This document shows, piece by piece, positions 1 to 7,864 of a DNA stretch of 64,000 bases. Numbering within the stretch: the stretch's first letter is position 1; each line of letters opens with the position of its first letter. The stretch is from positions 1-64,000 of the forward strand of contig JACKFL010000005.1 in the NCBI GenBank assembly GCA_020632495.1, in the 5' to 3' direction. The translations under genes and the position numbers were made by a program. Source of the DNA: Candidatus Omnitrophota bacterium. Lineage in GTDB: Bacteria; Omnitrophota; Gorgyraeia; Zapsychrales; Zapsychraceae. The notes below the pieces were generated by a model. The model searched no databases and was not told where the DNA came from. It worked only from the letters and a program-made list of their open reading frames with translations.

Positions 1-281
1 GCGCAGCCCGACGGCTGGGTACGTTCGATCAGGACCGAGCGTTCGCCGTATTCCTTGGTGGCGAAGCCGGTGAAGATGCGGGCGAGGTCGCTGCCGACAT
101 CGGTGGAGGCGTCGATCACGCAGGTGCGTCGGGCCTTGTCCAGATTGAACCGGCTCTCCATCCGCACACGGGAACGGCCATGCAGGCTTTCGACGGCCAG
201 CATCGCCAGCATGAAAGTGTCTTCCAGTTCCTGGGCCGGGACCGACTCGTCAAAACGGTACTTGTAGGTGTCGTGAGTCAT
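1..281 (-). CDS. Hypothetical protein of the mobile element, 3' end cut by window edge
   Basis: Reading the minus strand from the ATG at 281 gives about 93 codons that stay open to the window edge and begin MTHDTYKYRFDESVPAQELE. A strong GAGGAG ribosome binding site lies about 6 nt upstream. The product is soluble and acidic with no signal peptide or membrane segment. I do not recognise a domain. It lies downstream of, and in the same orientation as, the sigma-70-like gene, so it may be a late gene of the element. Frame, ribosome site and codon composition make it a convincing gene; its function is unknown. Confidence 0.7.
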   Translation of the reverse strand, partial: MTHDTYKYRFDESVPAQELEDTFMLAMLAVESLHGRSRVRMESRFNLDKARRTCVIDASTDVGSDLARIFTGFATKEYGERSVLIERTQPSGC

Positions 282-385
282 GGTTGAACTCCTCTTTTGT
301 TCAGGTTCTGATTTCCGAGGCCCCGGATAGCCGCACCATGCGGCACGGTGCTTACTTACCGGAGGCGGAGCCGATGCGTCGGAGA

Positions 386-970
386 TCACAGGTAGTCCTC
401 GAGCCCGGCCTCGCGGAACGCGTCCCGGAGCTTGCTCAGCCGGTCGTAGAGGGTGGTTCTGGGAATGCCCATCTCCCGGGCGACTTCGGCCATGGTGCTG
501 TCGTGCAGGCGCACGCACAGATCCCGGAGCTCTTCCGGCAGCGAGGCGATGGCCTGGCCGAGATCCATGCGGATCTCATGGGCGAGGCGCTCCCTTGTCT
601 CGCGGGTGCCGCCTCCCAGAGAACCTTCGCTGTCCAGGAACTCGATCCGCTCGGTGGTGTCGCCTTCGCCGTTGTCGAGGGGTTCGTTGAGTGAGGTTTG
701 GCAGAGCCGCCAGTCCCGGCATTGGGCGAACCGGGCCTCCAGAATGGTGGAGATGTGACGTTCGACGATCCGGGCCATGAAGGTGGTCTTCTTGGCCTTG
801 GCGGGATTGAAATGCCGCATCCGCTGCAGCAGATCGATCATCAGTTCCTGTTCGAGGTCGGGTCTGTCGTCCTCGGTGAATCCGGCCTTGCCTACGAGTT
901 GACGTGCTTTGTGCCGAATGAGGTCGGCGGCATACTTGTCGATGCCGTCGTAAGAATTCTGTGAAACCAT
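386..970 (-). CDS. Sigma-70-like RNA polymerase sigma factor / sigma-like regulator of the mobile element
   Basis: This 194-aa protein has an N-terminal helical part resembling sigma region 2 (about residues 10-75, including DRPDLEQELMIDLLQRM) and a C-terminal helix-turn-helix resembling region 4 (about residues 145-190, MAEVAREMGIPRTTLYDRL). The family binds core RNA polymerase and redirects it to particular promoters, here presumably those of the element. The ATG at 970 has a GAGGAGG site just upstream. Region 2 is short and degenerate, so it could instead be a sigma-like DNA-binding regulator. Phage-type elements often carry such a factor for late transcription, which fits the partial gene downstream. 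No anti-sigma factor is visible nearby. Confidence 0.75.
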   Translation of the reverse strand: MVSQNSYDGIDKYAADLIRHKARQLVGKAGFTEDDRPDLEQELMIDLLQRMRHFNPAKAKKTTFMARIVERHISTILEARFAQCRDWRLCQTSLNEPLDNGEGDTTERIEFLDSEGSLGGGTRETRERLAHEIRMDLGQAIASLPEELRDLCVRLHDSTMAEVAREMGIPRTTLYDRLSKLRDAFREAGLEDYL

Positions 971-1165
971 CGGGGCCTCCTCGGAGCGAGGAGGAGGTCC
1001 GCGTGGGTGTCGGCACGGGCCAGATCACAGGACAAAGCTGTCGCGTGGGCGAAGGGGTCGCAGGTACGCCGCCAATTGCCGTATTCGGCTCGGCGACACC
1101 CACAACAGCCTCCGCCATGCGTCCAGCTTGTTGTCCAGTGTCTAAGGGTTCAGGTCGTTACGTGT

Positions 1166-1492
1166 TCAGGCTGCCCGTTCCTCGATGCGCATCAGGAACG
1201 GGAGACCGTGCTTGATCTCGAGCAGGCAGACTTTTCCGCTGCCCATCTGCGCGAGGTGCTCCAGCAGCGCCACGACCTCTTGCTTGAGGATGAAGTCATC
1301 CTGGTCGCGCTCGGGCCGGGGACCGCTCTGTCCGCCCAGCTTGATCTCGCGCTCGATGACCGTGTCAGGGGTGAGTTCCGGCTCGCCGTCGCGGACCGGA
1401 ATGTTGGTGATGCGGCCGAAGTTGATGTCCTGCATCAACTCGATGAGTCGCCGCTTCGGTGGGGTGAGGTGTGCTTTACTTGTCTGGTTCAT
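1166..1492 (-). CDS. Small conserved hypothetical protein of the element
   Basis: This is a 108-aa soluble protein with a basic N-terminus (TPPKRRLIELMQDINFGRI) and an acidic middle. It starts at ATG 1492 behind a GGAGG site. I do not recognise a named domain, though the motif around RLIELMQDINFGRI looks like a conserved helix. It lies between the lexA-A-B operon, closed by its own terminator, and the sigma-like gene, so it probably starts a separate transcription unit. A 16-codon ORF (1539-1489) ends in an ATGA overlap with its start and may be a leader ORF. Confidence 0.65.
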   Translation of the reverse strand: MNQTSKAHLTPPKRRLIELMQDINFGRITNIPVRDGEPELTPDTVIEREIKLGGQSGPRPERDQDDFILKQEVVALLEHLAQMGSGKVCLLEIKHGLPFLMRIEERAA

Positions 1493-1746
1493 GCCGAACC
1501 TCCTTCATTTCTGGACCGACCGGGAGACAGGTCCGGCATGAATTTCCCGGGTGGCGGTCGTGAACTCTTTGTGTTCACCAGACCTGTCACCCTGCTTTGG
1601 CGAATTTTCGTTGCGACCCCGAAAAACGCCCTGGCTCAAGGAGGAGGAAAGCCCGTAAGGCTCTGATTGGTGGTGGGTTTACAGAGGAAAAATTTTTTAA
1701 CTTTTTTTGCCCGGCCCCAGTGAAATTTCACCGGGCGGGCCTCCAA

Positions 1747-1787
1747 GACGCAAAAAGCCCCGATCCAGAATCCTGAATCGGGGCTTT
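1747..1787 (-). terminator. Intrinsic terminator of the lexA-A-B operon
   Basis: A perfect 11-bp stem (AAAGCCCCGAT at 1754-1764 pairs with ATCGGGGCTTT at 1777-1787) around a 12-nt loop is followed on the minus strand by a T-rich tail. It starts about 25 nt after the stop codon at 1813 and should end the transcript that begins at the LexA-type promoter. The rest of the 1493-1812 gap holds the probable promoter of the 108-aa gene, the palindrome TGAAATTTCA near 1725, and A/T runs. Confidence 0.8.
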
Positions 1788-1812
1788 AATTTCGCTTGGA
1801 TATTAAGGGTGG

Positions 1813-2877
1813 TCAGTAGACCTCGGCACCTTCCGGGAAGATGCGGAACTTGCATCGGTAGGTTTTTGTATCCTTGACCCATTCGATGGGATCATCATCG
1901 AGCCGGAAGAATTCACGCAGATGCTTCGACAACTCTTGCTTTTGTTTCTTTAGTTTGTCCGAGGCGTATCGGCTGTGCCAGTCGATCTCGCCACTGGAGT
2001 TGGCAAACCCCTCAAGCAATTTCCATTGCTCGGTTGGATTGCCATTCTTCCTGCTCGCCATTCCCATTTGCGTATAGGTGTATCGACCGCTCTGGTCTCC
2101 CGCCCATATTGTGACGGTATGGCCATCGCGGAACTGAATCTTGATTTGTGGCCATGTGGTGCCCGGCGGTGTCATGAAAAACACTGTGCCGCCTGAATCC
2201 GGCCCAGGCACCTGATCGATAAGGGGAGCGAATATCTCAGTCTTGTCCCGACAGGTCAGGAGTCGTGGCGCATCACCCAGGTACAGATCTTCGTTCAGCG
2301 CGACGAAAAGGCTGTCTTTCTGCGCCAGCAGTGTTTCAACTGCAGGACTCAGATGAAGGCGCGTGGGCGCTATTACAACAAAGGGTTTGGGGGTCGAAAG
2401 GCATAATGATCGGACGACCTCTACCAGCGTGTCCTTGCTGTCCTGCATTGTCAGCACAACAGGGAAGTCCATCCCGGCCGTGGGTATGAAATCGCCCAGT
2501 CTCCATGTGTGGGGCAGGCCATCGAGTTTTGCCTCTCGGTGTTCAATTCCCATGGCCGTGCAGATAGCGCCATTGATGGCTGACTGCTTGAGCCGGTAGA
2601 TCAGCGTCTGCCGTGGAGAGAGTTGGATGGCCGCGTGTTCTTTTTCGATGCAGACGGCTCGGATGTCGGTCTTCGCATGGGTGATCACACTACGTGGGCA
2701 TCCCAGGCCACATTCCGTCGGGCAATCCACAGCGGTCGCGTGATTCTTGGTCAGTTGAAGAAAATTGTCCCGAAACAATGGATACCGGTCCCAACCGGAG
2801 AGCGCCTTATCCCAATCGAACAGCGCCGCCGACTTTCCAGGCAATGTCTCCAGGTATGCCCAGAAGGGGTCACTCAT
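1813..2877 (-). CDS. Unrecognised protein B of the lexA-linked cassette: Cys cluster, central domain, probable C-terminal winged helix
   Basis: The 354-aa protein starts MSDPFWAYLE at 2877; its ATG overlaps the end of the upstream gene by 8 nt (ATGAGTGA), so the two are probably translationally coupled. Four cysteines near the N-terminus (residues 52, 56, 60 and 76, in CPTECGLGC and further on) could bind zinc or an iron-sulfur cluster. The middle (about residues 140-220) alternates beta strands and helices and contains KPFVVIAPTRLHL. The C-terminus (about 265-350) is basic with the pattern PTEQWKLLEGFANSSGEIDW, which looks like a winged helix, followed by a Lys-rich helix. I do not recognise the family. 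Its position after a LexA-type repressor and protein A suggests a stress-induced role in the element; a sensor or effector of a defence or induction system is inference only. Confidence 0.65.
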   Translation of the reverse strand: MSDPFWAYLETLPGKSAALFDWDKALSGWDRYPLFRDNFLQLTKNHATAVDCPTECGLGCPRSVITHAKTDIRAVCIEKEHAAIQLSPRQTLIYRLKQSAINGAICTAMGIEHREAKLDGLPHTWRLGDFIPTAGMDFPVVLTMQDSKDTLVEVVRSLCLSTPKPFVVIAPTRLHLSPAVETLLAQKDSLFVALNEDLYLGDAPRLLTCRDKTEIFAPLIDQVPGPDSGGTVFFMTPPGTTWPQIKIQFRDGHTVTIWAGDQSGRYTYTQMGMASRKNGNPTEQWKLLEGFANSSGEIDWHSRYASDKLKKQKQELSKHLREFFRLDDDPIEWVKDTKTYRCKFRIFPEGAEVY

Positions 2878-4036
2878 CCGAGGCCCCTCCGGCTCCGACA
2901 ATAAAGCCCCTGAGTCCGAGCCAGCGCTCGATAACCTCGGCATCACCATCCCGCTTGAATTGCGCTCGGTTACCTGAACTCAAGGTGACCGACCTGGGCG
3001 TCTTGGAACCGTCGAATTTGATCTGGAAGCTCGCCTTGACGATCTTGCCTCCAGCGGGAAGGGTCTTATCCCGATCTCGGAGAGAAGCGAACATGTCCTC
3101 GGATCGCCGGATTTCTATATCCTTGTGTGCGCCACCCCAAAAAAACTGAACCTCTTTCAGTCTGACGTATTCAATGCCTTCCACGTCGTCACAAAGAAGC
3201 GCTTCTTCCCCGATCTGCCGTAGTGGCTCGAGGTCGAATCGGCTACGCTCGCTAAAGAACTCTTCGTTGCCGAACAGATGCAGCCCGAATTTCTTCCGGT
3301 AGAGCTCCTTCTCGCCCTTGGTTTCGGCGTTCATGCGGATCTCCCCAATGACGGGGTTGTAGGCAAGCACGTCGAATTTTTCAGGGCGGAAGTACTGACT
3401 GGTGGACTCACCGGCCTCAATGACCGCCTCACGAGCATAGGGCTTCCCGTGGCGCACGAGGAACCATGTGTGGCCTTCTTTCGGATAAACGAACACCTTG
3501 GAATACTTGCCCCGACGCTTCTTAGAAAACCATTCGTCAAGATCGGCTTCAAGGGCCGCGAGGGTTTCCTCCGATGGCAGCACGAAATCTGGCAGCGGGT
3601 TTTTCTTGGTCTTGAAATACTCGAAGGACCTGACGTTCATGAAGAACTGTTCGGCGTGTACCTTCTCGATGATTTCCCGATCAGCCATCCAGACCTGTAT
3701 AGCCAAGTCTGCCGGTGCGGCGTTCTCCCCTATTTCCACGTCGATGTCCGTTCCAGCGATCTCATCCTGAATGGAGTCGAATCCTTCAGGAGTCGAAACT
3801 TCATTTACATAGAACAAGGCCTCTGCAAGGTCGTCTGGAGTTGAGCCGTCCGGGGTCAGCAAAATGTGACTGAGCGCGTTGTAGTCCAGGCCATTTTCCT
3901 GCTGGACTGGTGGCAACTCTACGCCGCGAGCTGAAAAATAGGCGGCATGAGGCTCCAGAAAGGCAATGAGATGCTTCCTGTCGATTCGCCGGAGCATTTC
4001 CGGCTTCGAAAAGCGGCGTAGGTTGAAAGTTGCCAT
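2870..4036 (-). CDS. Unrecognised protein A of the lexA-linked cassette
   Basis: This 388-aa soluble protein has no signal peptide or membrane segment. It opens MATFNLRRFSKPEMLRRID behind a good GAGGAG site, 46 nt after the lexA-like gene. Notable stretches are an acidic region at about residues 85-110 and a mixed alpha/beta core around residues 185-280 with RGKYSKVFVYPKEGHTWFLV, GKPYAREAVIEAGESTSQ and EIRMNAETKGEKELYRKKFG. I recognise no catalytic signature with confidence. Shared transcription with lexA and an 8-nt overlap with gene B argue that A and B act together. It could be a phage-type regulatory or defence protein; nothing in the sequence decides. Confidence 0.65.
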   Translation of the reverse strand: MATFNLRRFSKPEMLRRIDRKHLIAFLEPHAAYFSARGVELPPVQQENGLDYNALSHILLTPDGSTPDDLAEALFYVNEVSTPEGFDSIQDEIAGTDIDVEIGENAAPADLAIQVWMADREIIEKVHAEQFFMNVRSFEYFKTKKNPLPDFVLPSEETLAALEADLDEWFSKKRRGKYSKVFVYPKEGHTWFLVRHGKPYAREAVIEAGESTSQYFRPEKFDVLAYNPVIGEIRMNAETKGEKELYRKKFGLHLFGNEEFFSERSRFDLEPLRQIGEEALLCDDVEGIEYVRLKEVQFFWGGAHKDIEIRRSEDMFASLRDRDKTLPAGGKIVKASFQIKFDGSKTPRSVTLSSGNRAQFKRDGDAEVIERWLGLRGFIVGAGGASDE

Positions 4037-4082
4037 TAGTTACTCCTCTCGTTTTGTCGTTACTTTTCCATATCTGTCTCGA

Positions 4083-4706
4083 TCAATTCCGTTTCCACCC
4101 AACGACCTTGCCCAACACGCGAAGGTCATCCTCCGGCCTGATTCGGATCTTCCGTACCTCCGGGTTCTCGGGCACCAATTCGATGAGCTCGTCTTTGATT
4201 CTCAACCGCTTAACGGTCGCTTCGTCGTTGAACAGCGCCACAACGATGTCACCGTCCTCGGCGATGGGCTGCTGCCGCACAATGATCAAATCGCCATCGT
4301 TGATACCGGCACCGACCATGCTGTCCCCCACCGCACGGAGTGCGAAGTGCTGTCCGGAACGAACGACGTCCGACTCGACCAGCACCTGGCCTGTGATGTT
4401 CTCTTCGGCCAGGATGGGGCGGCCAGCGGCCACCATACCCACAACAGGAACTGAAACCAGAGAGGCAGCCATCTCACTGGGGCGGCGGGCAACAGCTATG
4501 CCTCGCGACTTTCCGTCCTCTCGCTTCAGGTATCCCTTGCGCACCAGTTGATTGATTCGGTCGTGGGCGCTGGCCGGGCTGATTTCAAAGATCTCACTCA
4601 GTTCTTTCACCGTTGGAGGAAAACCCTTGGCATCGACGAAACGACATATCTCTTCGAGCGTTTTTCGCTGCAACGGCGTTATCTCATCCGTTTTCGCTTT
4701 GCCCAT
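4083..4706 (-). CDS. lexA: LexA/CI-type SOS repressor with self-cleaving S24 peptidase domain
   Basis: The 207-aa protein has the full LexA layout: an N-terminal winged helix (about 8-68, FPPTVKELSEIFEISPASAH), a linker with the Ala-Gly autocleavage site (VAAGRPILAEE), and an S24 domain with the catalytic Ser in VGDSMVGAGINDGD and the Lys in DEATVKRLRI. DNA damage via RecA normally triggers self-cleavage. The start MGKAKTDE at 4706 has a GGAG site 5 nt away; a longer start at 4754 has none and would cross the GGCGCAATGCGCC dyad. It is first in an operon with proteins A and B and carries dyad sites in its own promoter, so it probably represses itself and the cassette. Given its place in the element, it is a prophage-type rather than the host global LexA. 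Confidence 0.92.
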   Translation of the reverse strand: MGKAKTDEITPLQRKTLEEICRFVDAKGFPPTVKELSEIFEISPASAHDRINQLVRKGYLKREDGKSRGIAVARRPSEMAASLVSVPVVGMVAAGRPILAEENITGQVLVESDVVRSGQHFALRAVGDSMVGAGINDGDLIIVRQQPIAEDGDIVVALFNDEATVKRLRIKDELIELVPENPEVRKIRIRPEDDLRVLGKVVGWKRN

Positions 4707-4736
4707 GGAGTCTCCATTTCTGTTGAAAGACAAAAA

Positions 4737-4749
4737 GGCGCAATGCGCC
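4737..4749. repeat. Perfect dyad GGCGCA-A-TGCGCC in the lexA leader
   Basis: This is a 6-bp perfect inverted repeat about 31 nt upstream of the lexA start codon, inside the predicted 5' leader. It could be a second operator or a small hairpin affecting translation. It is unlike the CCTGATG dyad upstream, so it may bind a different protein. Confidence 0.5.
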
Positions 4750-4762
4750 AACAAACCCTAAT

Positions 4763-4790
4763 AATATAAACCTGATGCACATCAGGTCAA
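4763..4790 (-). promoter_or_regulatory. lexA-A-B promoter with dyad operator CCTGATG-N2-CATCAGG in the spacer
   Basis: On the minus strand a -35 box TTGACC (4785-4790) and a -10 region of TATATT/TATTAT type (4761-4768) are separated by 16-18 nt. The spacer is almost entirely filled by the perfect dyad CCTGATGCACATCAGG (4771-4786). Binding there would block RNA polymerase, the usual arrangement for an autoregulated repressor. A further half site CCTGAT sits at 4805-4810. The sequence does not match the E. coli LexA box, so the repressor would need its own specificity. Confidence 0.75.
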
Positions 4791-4856
4791 GAAATAATCT
4801 CACACCTGATTTCCGACACTTCCATGAGCCCCTCGGTAGGTAATGCCTGAAGAAAG

Positions 4857-4871
4857 CCGGTTTGAAACCGG
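4857..4871. repeat. Perfect palindrome CCGGTTT-G-AAACCGG in the divergent control region
   Basis: A 15-bp palindrome with one central base lies between the leftward lexA operon and the rightward recombination operon. The 4707-5007 gap otherwise holds the lexA promoter and presumably the promoter of the rightward genes, which I could not identify. The site could be an operator for the KorB-like or LexA-like protein. Confidence 0.45.
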
Positions 4872-5007
4872 ACGAACAGTTAGAAACCAGATAACCGACC
4901 AGAGGCGGAGCTGAGGCGGTTGTGGGTGCCATCGAACGCGCATCCCGACCGCCGCCGTTTTCTGGCATCCACGCCATCCAGCCCCCCGGTCCAACCGGAG
5001 GTGTTCG

Positions 5008-5250
5008 ATGTTGGATGTACAGGAAATGAATGATGTGCCGGGGACGGATGACCTTGGCGAAAACGGCAAACCCGGCCGCCTGTCAGGTGAGGCGAGGCTC
5101 CAGTCAGCCGCCTCCATTCTGGCCACGGCGGTCCTACGCCGAAAGGCAAAAAACGCATGTGTGGGCAATGAGTTAGAGGTTTTCGAAGATTCTTCCCCTG
5201 TGCTCGGAGAAGGACTTGATTCATTGCCGGAACAGAGCATTCATTCATGA
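5008..5250 (+). CDS. Small conserved hypothetical protein, first gene of the recombination operon
   Basis: This 80-aa ORF starts MLDVQEMNDVPG behind GGAGG with ideal 6-nt spacing and ends 34 nt before the DUF2924 start. The middle (GEARLQSAASILATAVLRRK) looks like an amphipathic helix; both ends are acidic. The ribosome site, spacing and operon position make it a likely real gene. Function unknown; an accessory factor of the recombinase would fit its place. Confidence 0.6.
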   Translation: MLDVQEMNDVPGTDDLGENGKPGRLSGEARLQSAASILATAVLRRKAKNACVGNELEVFEDSSPVLGEGLDSLPEQSIHS

Positions 5251-5284
5251 CAACTCGTCCGGAAACCAAAATAAGGAGTTGAAA

Positions 5285-5809
5285 ATGAATGAGTTACAGA
5301 ACGCCGCCACCGGCGGCAAGAATCAGGACCGAACCCGAAACTCGGTCCTTCGGCAGATGGCCCTGCTGCAATCCATGTCCCTGGAGCAGCTCCGGGAAAA
5401 ATGGCTCGACCTCTACGGAGAAGAGCCGCCCCAGTACAAAAAGCAATTCCTCATCAAGCGGCTGGCTTATCGCATCCAGGAGCTTTTCTACGGCGGGCTG
5501 TCCGAGCAGGCCAAGGTCCATCTCCAGCAGGCCGCCAAGGAGGACCCGGTCGCCACTGTCAATCGACGCATCCCAGAAGAGCGGAAATCAAACGAGGCGA
5601 TCCTGCCCGGGACCAGACTGGTGCGGGTCTGGAACGACCGGCGCTATGAGGTGATCGTCCTTGCCGATGGCTACGAGTTTGAAGGCCGCACCTTCCGGTC
5701 GCTCAGCGCGGTGGCCAGGGAGATCACCGGGACCAGGTGGAACGGCAAGGTCTTTTTCGGACTGAAGAAGGTTTACGGCAGAAAAGCCGAGGGAGGTTCG
5801 GATGCTTGA
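5285..5809 (+). CDS. DUF2924 family protein
   Basis: The 174-aa protein matches the DUF2924 layout: an N-terminal helical part with LREKWLDLYGEEPPQYKKQF and LIKRLAYRIQELFYGGL, then a C-terminal part (about 105-170) with GTRLVRVWNDRRYEVIVLADG, FEGRTFRSLSAVAREITG and WNGKVFFGL. This C-terminal pattern resembles a small DNA-associated domain and the family is usually found next to serine recombinases in phage-like elements. The start at 5285 has an AAGGAG site; an upstream start at 5216 does not. Its end overlaps the recombinase start by 8 nt, so the two are likely made in fixed ratio. A role as recombination accessory protein is inferred from context. Confidence 0.85.
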   Translation: MNELQNAATGGKNQDRTRNSVLRQMALLQSMSLEQLREKWLDLYGEEPPQYKKQFLIKRLAYRIQELFYGGLSEQAKVHLQQAAKEDPVATVNRRIPEERKSNEAILPGTRLVRVWNDRRYEVIVLADGYEFEGRTFRSLSAVAREITGTRWNGKVFFGLKKVYGRKAEGGSDA

Positions 5810-7388
5810 TAACAGCAATGTCGCGCCGGGCAAGAACAAGACCCTGCGCTGCGCCATTTACACACGCAAGAGTCATGAGGAAGGGCTCGAACAGGAGTTC
5901 AACTCGTTGGATGCGCAACGGGAATCGGCGGAACACTATATCGAAGCTCAGAGGATGCGGGGCTGGACGGCTCTGCCGGATCGCTATGACGATGGTGGTT
6001 TCTCGGGCGGGAACATGGAGCGTCCGGGGCTGCGCCGCCTGCTGGCGGACATCGACGCCGGGAAGATCGATGTGATCGTCGTCTACAAGGTCGACCGGCT
6101 GTCCCGCTCGCTGCTGGACTTCATGAAGATGATCGACCTCTTCAACGAGAAGGGTGTCAGCTTCGTCTCGGTCACCCAGCACTTCAGCACCACCGATCCC
6201 ACCGGCCGGATGTTTCTCGGCATCCTGATCACCTTCGCCCAGTACGAGCGGGAGGTCATCGCCGAACGCATCCGGGACAAGGTGGCGGCAGCCAAGCGCC
6301 GGGGGAAATACTGCGGCGGCGTACCCATCCTCGGATACGACGTCGACAGGGACAACAAGAAGCTGCTGGTCAACCCAGATGAAGCCAGGACGGTGCAGTA
6401 CATCTTCCGCCGCTTCATCCAGATCGGCTCGGCCAAGAAGCTGGGCCAGGAATTGAACGAACAGGGATACCGCACCAAGGCCTGGACCACCAAGAAAGGC
6501 AAGGTGCGCGAGGGCTCCGAATGGAACACCGCCCACATCTACCGGCTGCTCAACAACCGGATCTATATCGGCGAGATCGCCCACAAGGACCGCAGCTACC
6601 CCGGTGAGCACGAAGGGATCATCGACCGGGCGACCTGGGACAAGGTGCAGGCCATCCTGGAGGACAACAAACCGGTCAAGGTTTCCATGGCCAGGACCAA
6701 AATGGTCGCCCCGCTGAAAGGCGTCATCCGCTGCGGCCACTGCGGATGCGCGATGGGACCGACCTACGCCCGCAAGAACGGCCGCCACTACACCTATTAC
6801 ATCTGCCAGAAAGACAGCAAGCGGACCGTGAGCCGGTGCCCGCTCAAACGGATTCCCGCCGGGGACATCGAGCAGGCGGTGATCGAGCAGTTGAGCGCGG
6901 TGTTCCGCACACCGACGCTGGTAGCCAAGACCTACTTCGCTGCCCGGGACATCGAGCAGACGGAGCGGGAGCGGTTGTTCAAGCAGAAAGCCCAACTCGA
7001 GATGGAGCTGTCGCAGGCGCGGGAGCAGGCACTCGAACTGATGAAACCTGGCAGCGATCAGCCGGGCAAGACCGAGATGCTGACGACGGTCAATCGCCAG
7101 GCGGTCGAGCTATCGAAACAACTGACCCATGTGAGCGAGCGATGCAGAGCCTACCAGGGGAACAGCATCACGGAACAGGATGTGTCGGAGGCCTTCCAGA
7201 ATGTCGAGGGCTTCTGGGAAGACCTTTTCCCGGTGGAGCGAAACCGGCTCATCCGCCTCCTGGTGGATAAGGTCGAGATCCGCGAGACCGGAATCGACAT
7301 GGAGCTGCGCACCAACGGGCTGACAACGCTCATCGCCGAGCTGGCTGGTCTGGCATGCGAAGTCACCGAACGGAGGGCAAGCCGATGA
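5802..7388 (+). CDS. Large serine recombinase / integrase
   Basis: This 528-aa site-specific recombinase has an N-terminal resolvase domain (about 8-155) with the catalytic serine in YTRKSHEEG, the DRLSRS loop and the IAERIRDK helix, then a recombinase domain (about 170-290), a zinc-ribbon (IRCGHCGCAMGP with later C and C-P residues, about 305-355) and a coiled coil (about 380-460, QTERERLFKQKAQLEMELSQ). This is the architecture of large serine integrases, which integrate or excise phage-like elements between attP and attB sites using a serine-DNA link. It starts with a GGAGG site and overlaps both neighbours. Nothing looks truncated. It is the enzyme most likely responsible for the element's insertion near ssrA. 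Confidence 0.95.
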   Translation: MLDNSNVAPGKNKTLRCAIYTRKSHEEGLEQEFNSLDAQRESAEHYIEAQRMRGWTALPDRYDDGGFSGGNMERPGLRRLLADIDAGKIDVIVVYKVDRLSRSLLDFMKMIDLFNEKGVSFVSVTQHFSTTDPTGRMFLGILITFAQYEREVIAERIRDKVAAAKRRGKYCGGVPILGYDVDRDNKKLLVNPDEARTVQYIFRRFIQIGSAKKLGQELNEQGYRTKAWTTKKGKVREGSEWNTAHIYRLLNNRIYIGEIAHKDRSYPGEHEGIIDRATWDKVQAILEDNKPVKVSMARTKMVAPLKGVIRCGHCGCAMGPTYARKNGRHYTYYICQKDSKRTVSRCPLKRIPAGDIEQAVIEQLSAVFRTPTLVAKTYFAARDIEQTERERLFKQKAQLEMELSQAREQALELMKPGSDQPGKTEMLTTVNRQAVELSKQLTHVSERCRAYQGNSITEQDVSEAFQNVEGFWEDLFPVERNRLIRLLVDKVEIRETGIDMELRTNGLTTLIAELAGLACEVTERRASR

Positions 7389-7807
7389 AAATGAAGCCGA
7401 CCATTACCGTTGCCGACAACGGCAACCTGCAGATCCACATCCCGATGCTGATCCGGCGCATGCGCGGCCGCAAGACGGTCATCGCTCCCCAGGCCCTGGA
7501 TGGAGAAATCACCGGAGCGCAGGAACCGGTGCAGTCCGCCATCCTCCAGGCGCTGGGAAGGGCCTTTTCCTGGGCCGACATCCTCGAATCCGGCCAGATC
7601 AAGTCCATCAGCGAGCTTGCCCGTACCCTCGACGTCGATGGCTCGTATGTGGCCCGCATTCTCAAGCTGACGACCCTGGCCCCCGACATCGTCGAAGCCC
7701 TGATCAACGGCGAGGAACCCAACGGGCTCTCGCTGGCCAAGCTGACCCAGACCTTTCCCGAGGACTGGACCGAGCAGCGCCGCCAGTTCGGCTTCGCCAC
7801 CGACTGA
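7385..7807 (+). CDS. KorB/ParB-like helix-turn-helix protein, recombinase partner
   Basis: The 140-aa protein begins at an ATGA overlap with the recombinase stop. Its N-terminus (MKMKPTITVADNGNLQIHIP) is beta-rich and its middle (about 65-115) carries SISELARTLDVDGSYVARIL followed by LTTLAPDIVEALINGEEPNGL, the helix-turn-helix pattern seen in ParB/KorB-type proteins. No ParB N-terminal nuclease motif is present, so a partition role on its own is unlikely. The overlap and position suggest a recombination directionality or repression role. It is the last gene before a terminator. Confidence 0.75.
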   Translation: MKMKPTITVADNGNLQIHIPMLIRRMRGRKTVIAPQALDGEITGAQEPVQSAILQALGRAFSWADILESGQIKSISELARTLDVDGSYVARILKLTTLAPDIVEALINGEEPNGLSLAKLTQTFPEDWTEQRRQFGFATD

Positions 7808-7833
7808 CGACCGGACCGGAGACCACCCCAGAG

Positions 7834-7864
7834 AGCCGACCATCAGCGTCGGCTTTTCTATTTT
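7834..7864 (+). terminator. Terminator of the recombinase operon
   Basis: AGCCGAC (7834-7840) pairs with GTCGGCT (7848-7854) around a 7-nt loop, followed by TTTTCTATTTT. It lies 26 nt after the stop codon of the KorB-like gene. Confidence 0.8.

Noticed and set aside
1489..1539. 16-codon ORF ending in an ATGA overlap with the 108-aa gene
   Set aside because: Could be a leader peptide but has only a weak ribosome site and no regulatory codon pattern, so I did not list it as a gene.
5724..6995. Long open frame (423 codons) antisense to the recombinase
   Set aside because: It mirrors the codon pattern of the recombinase on the other strand, has no ribosome site and encodes low-complexity Val/Asp/Leu-rich sequence.
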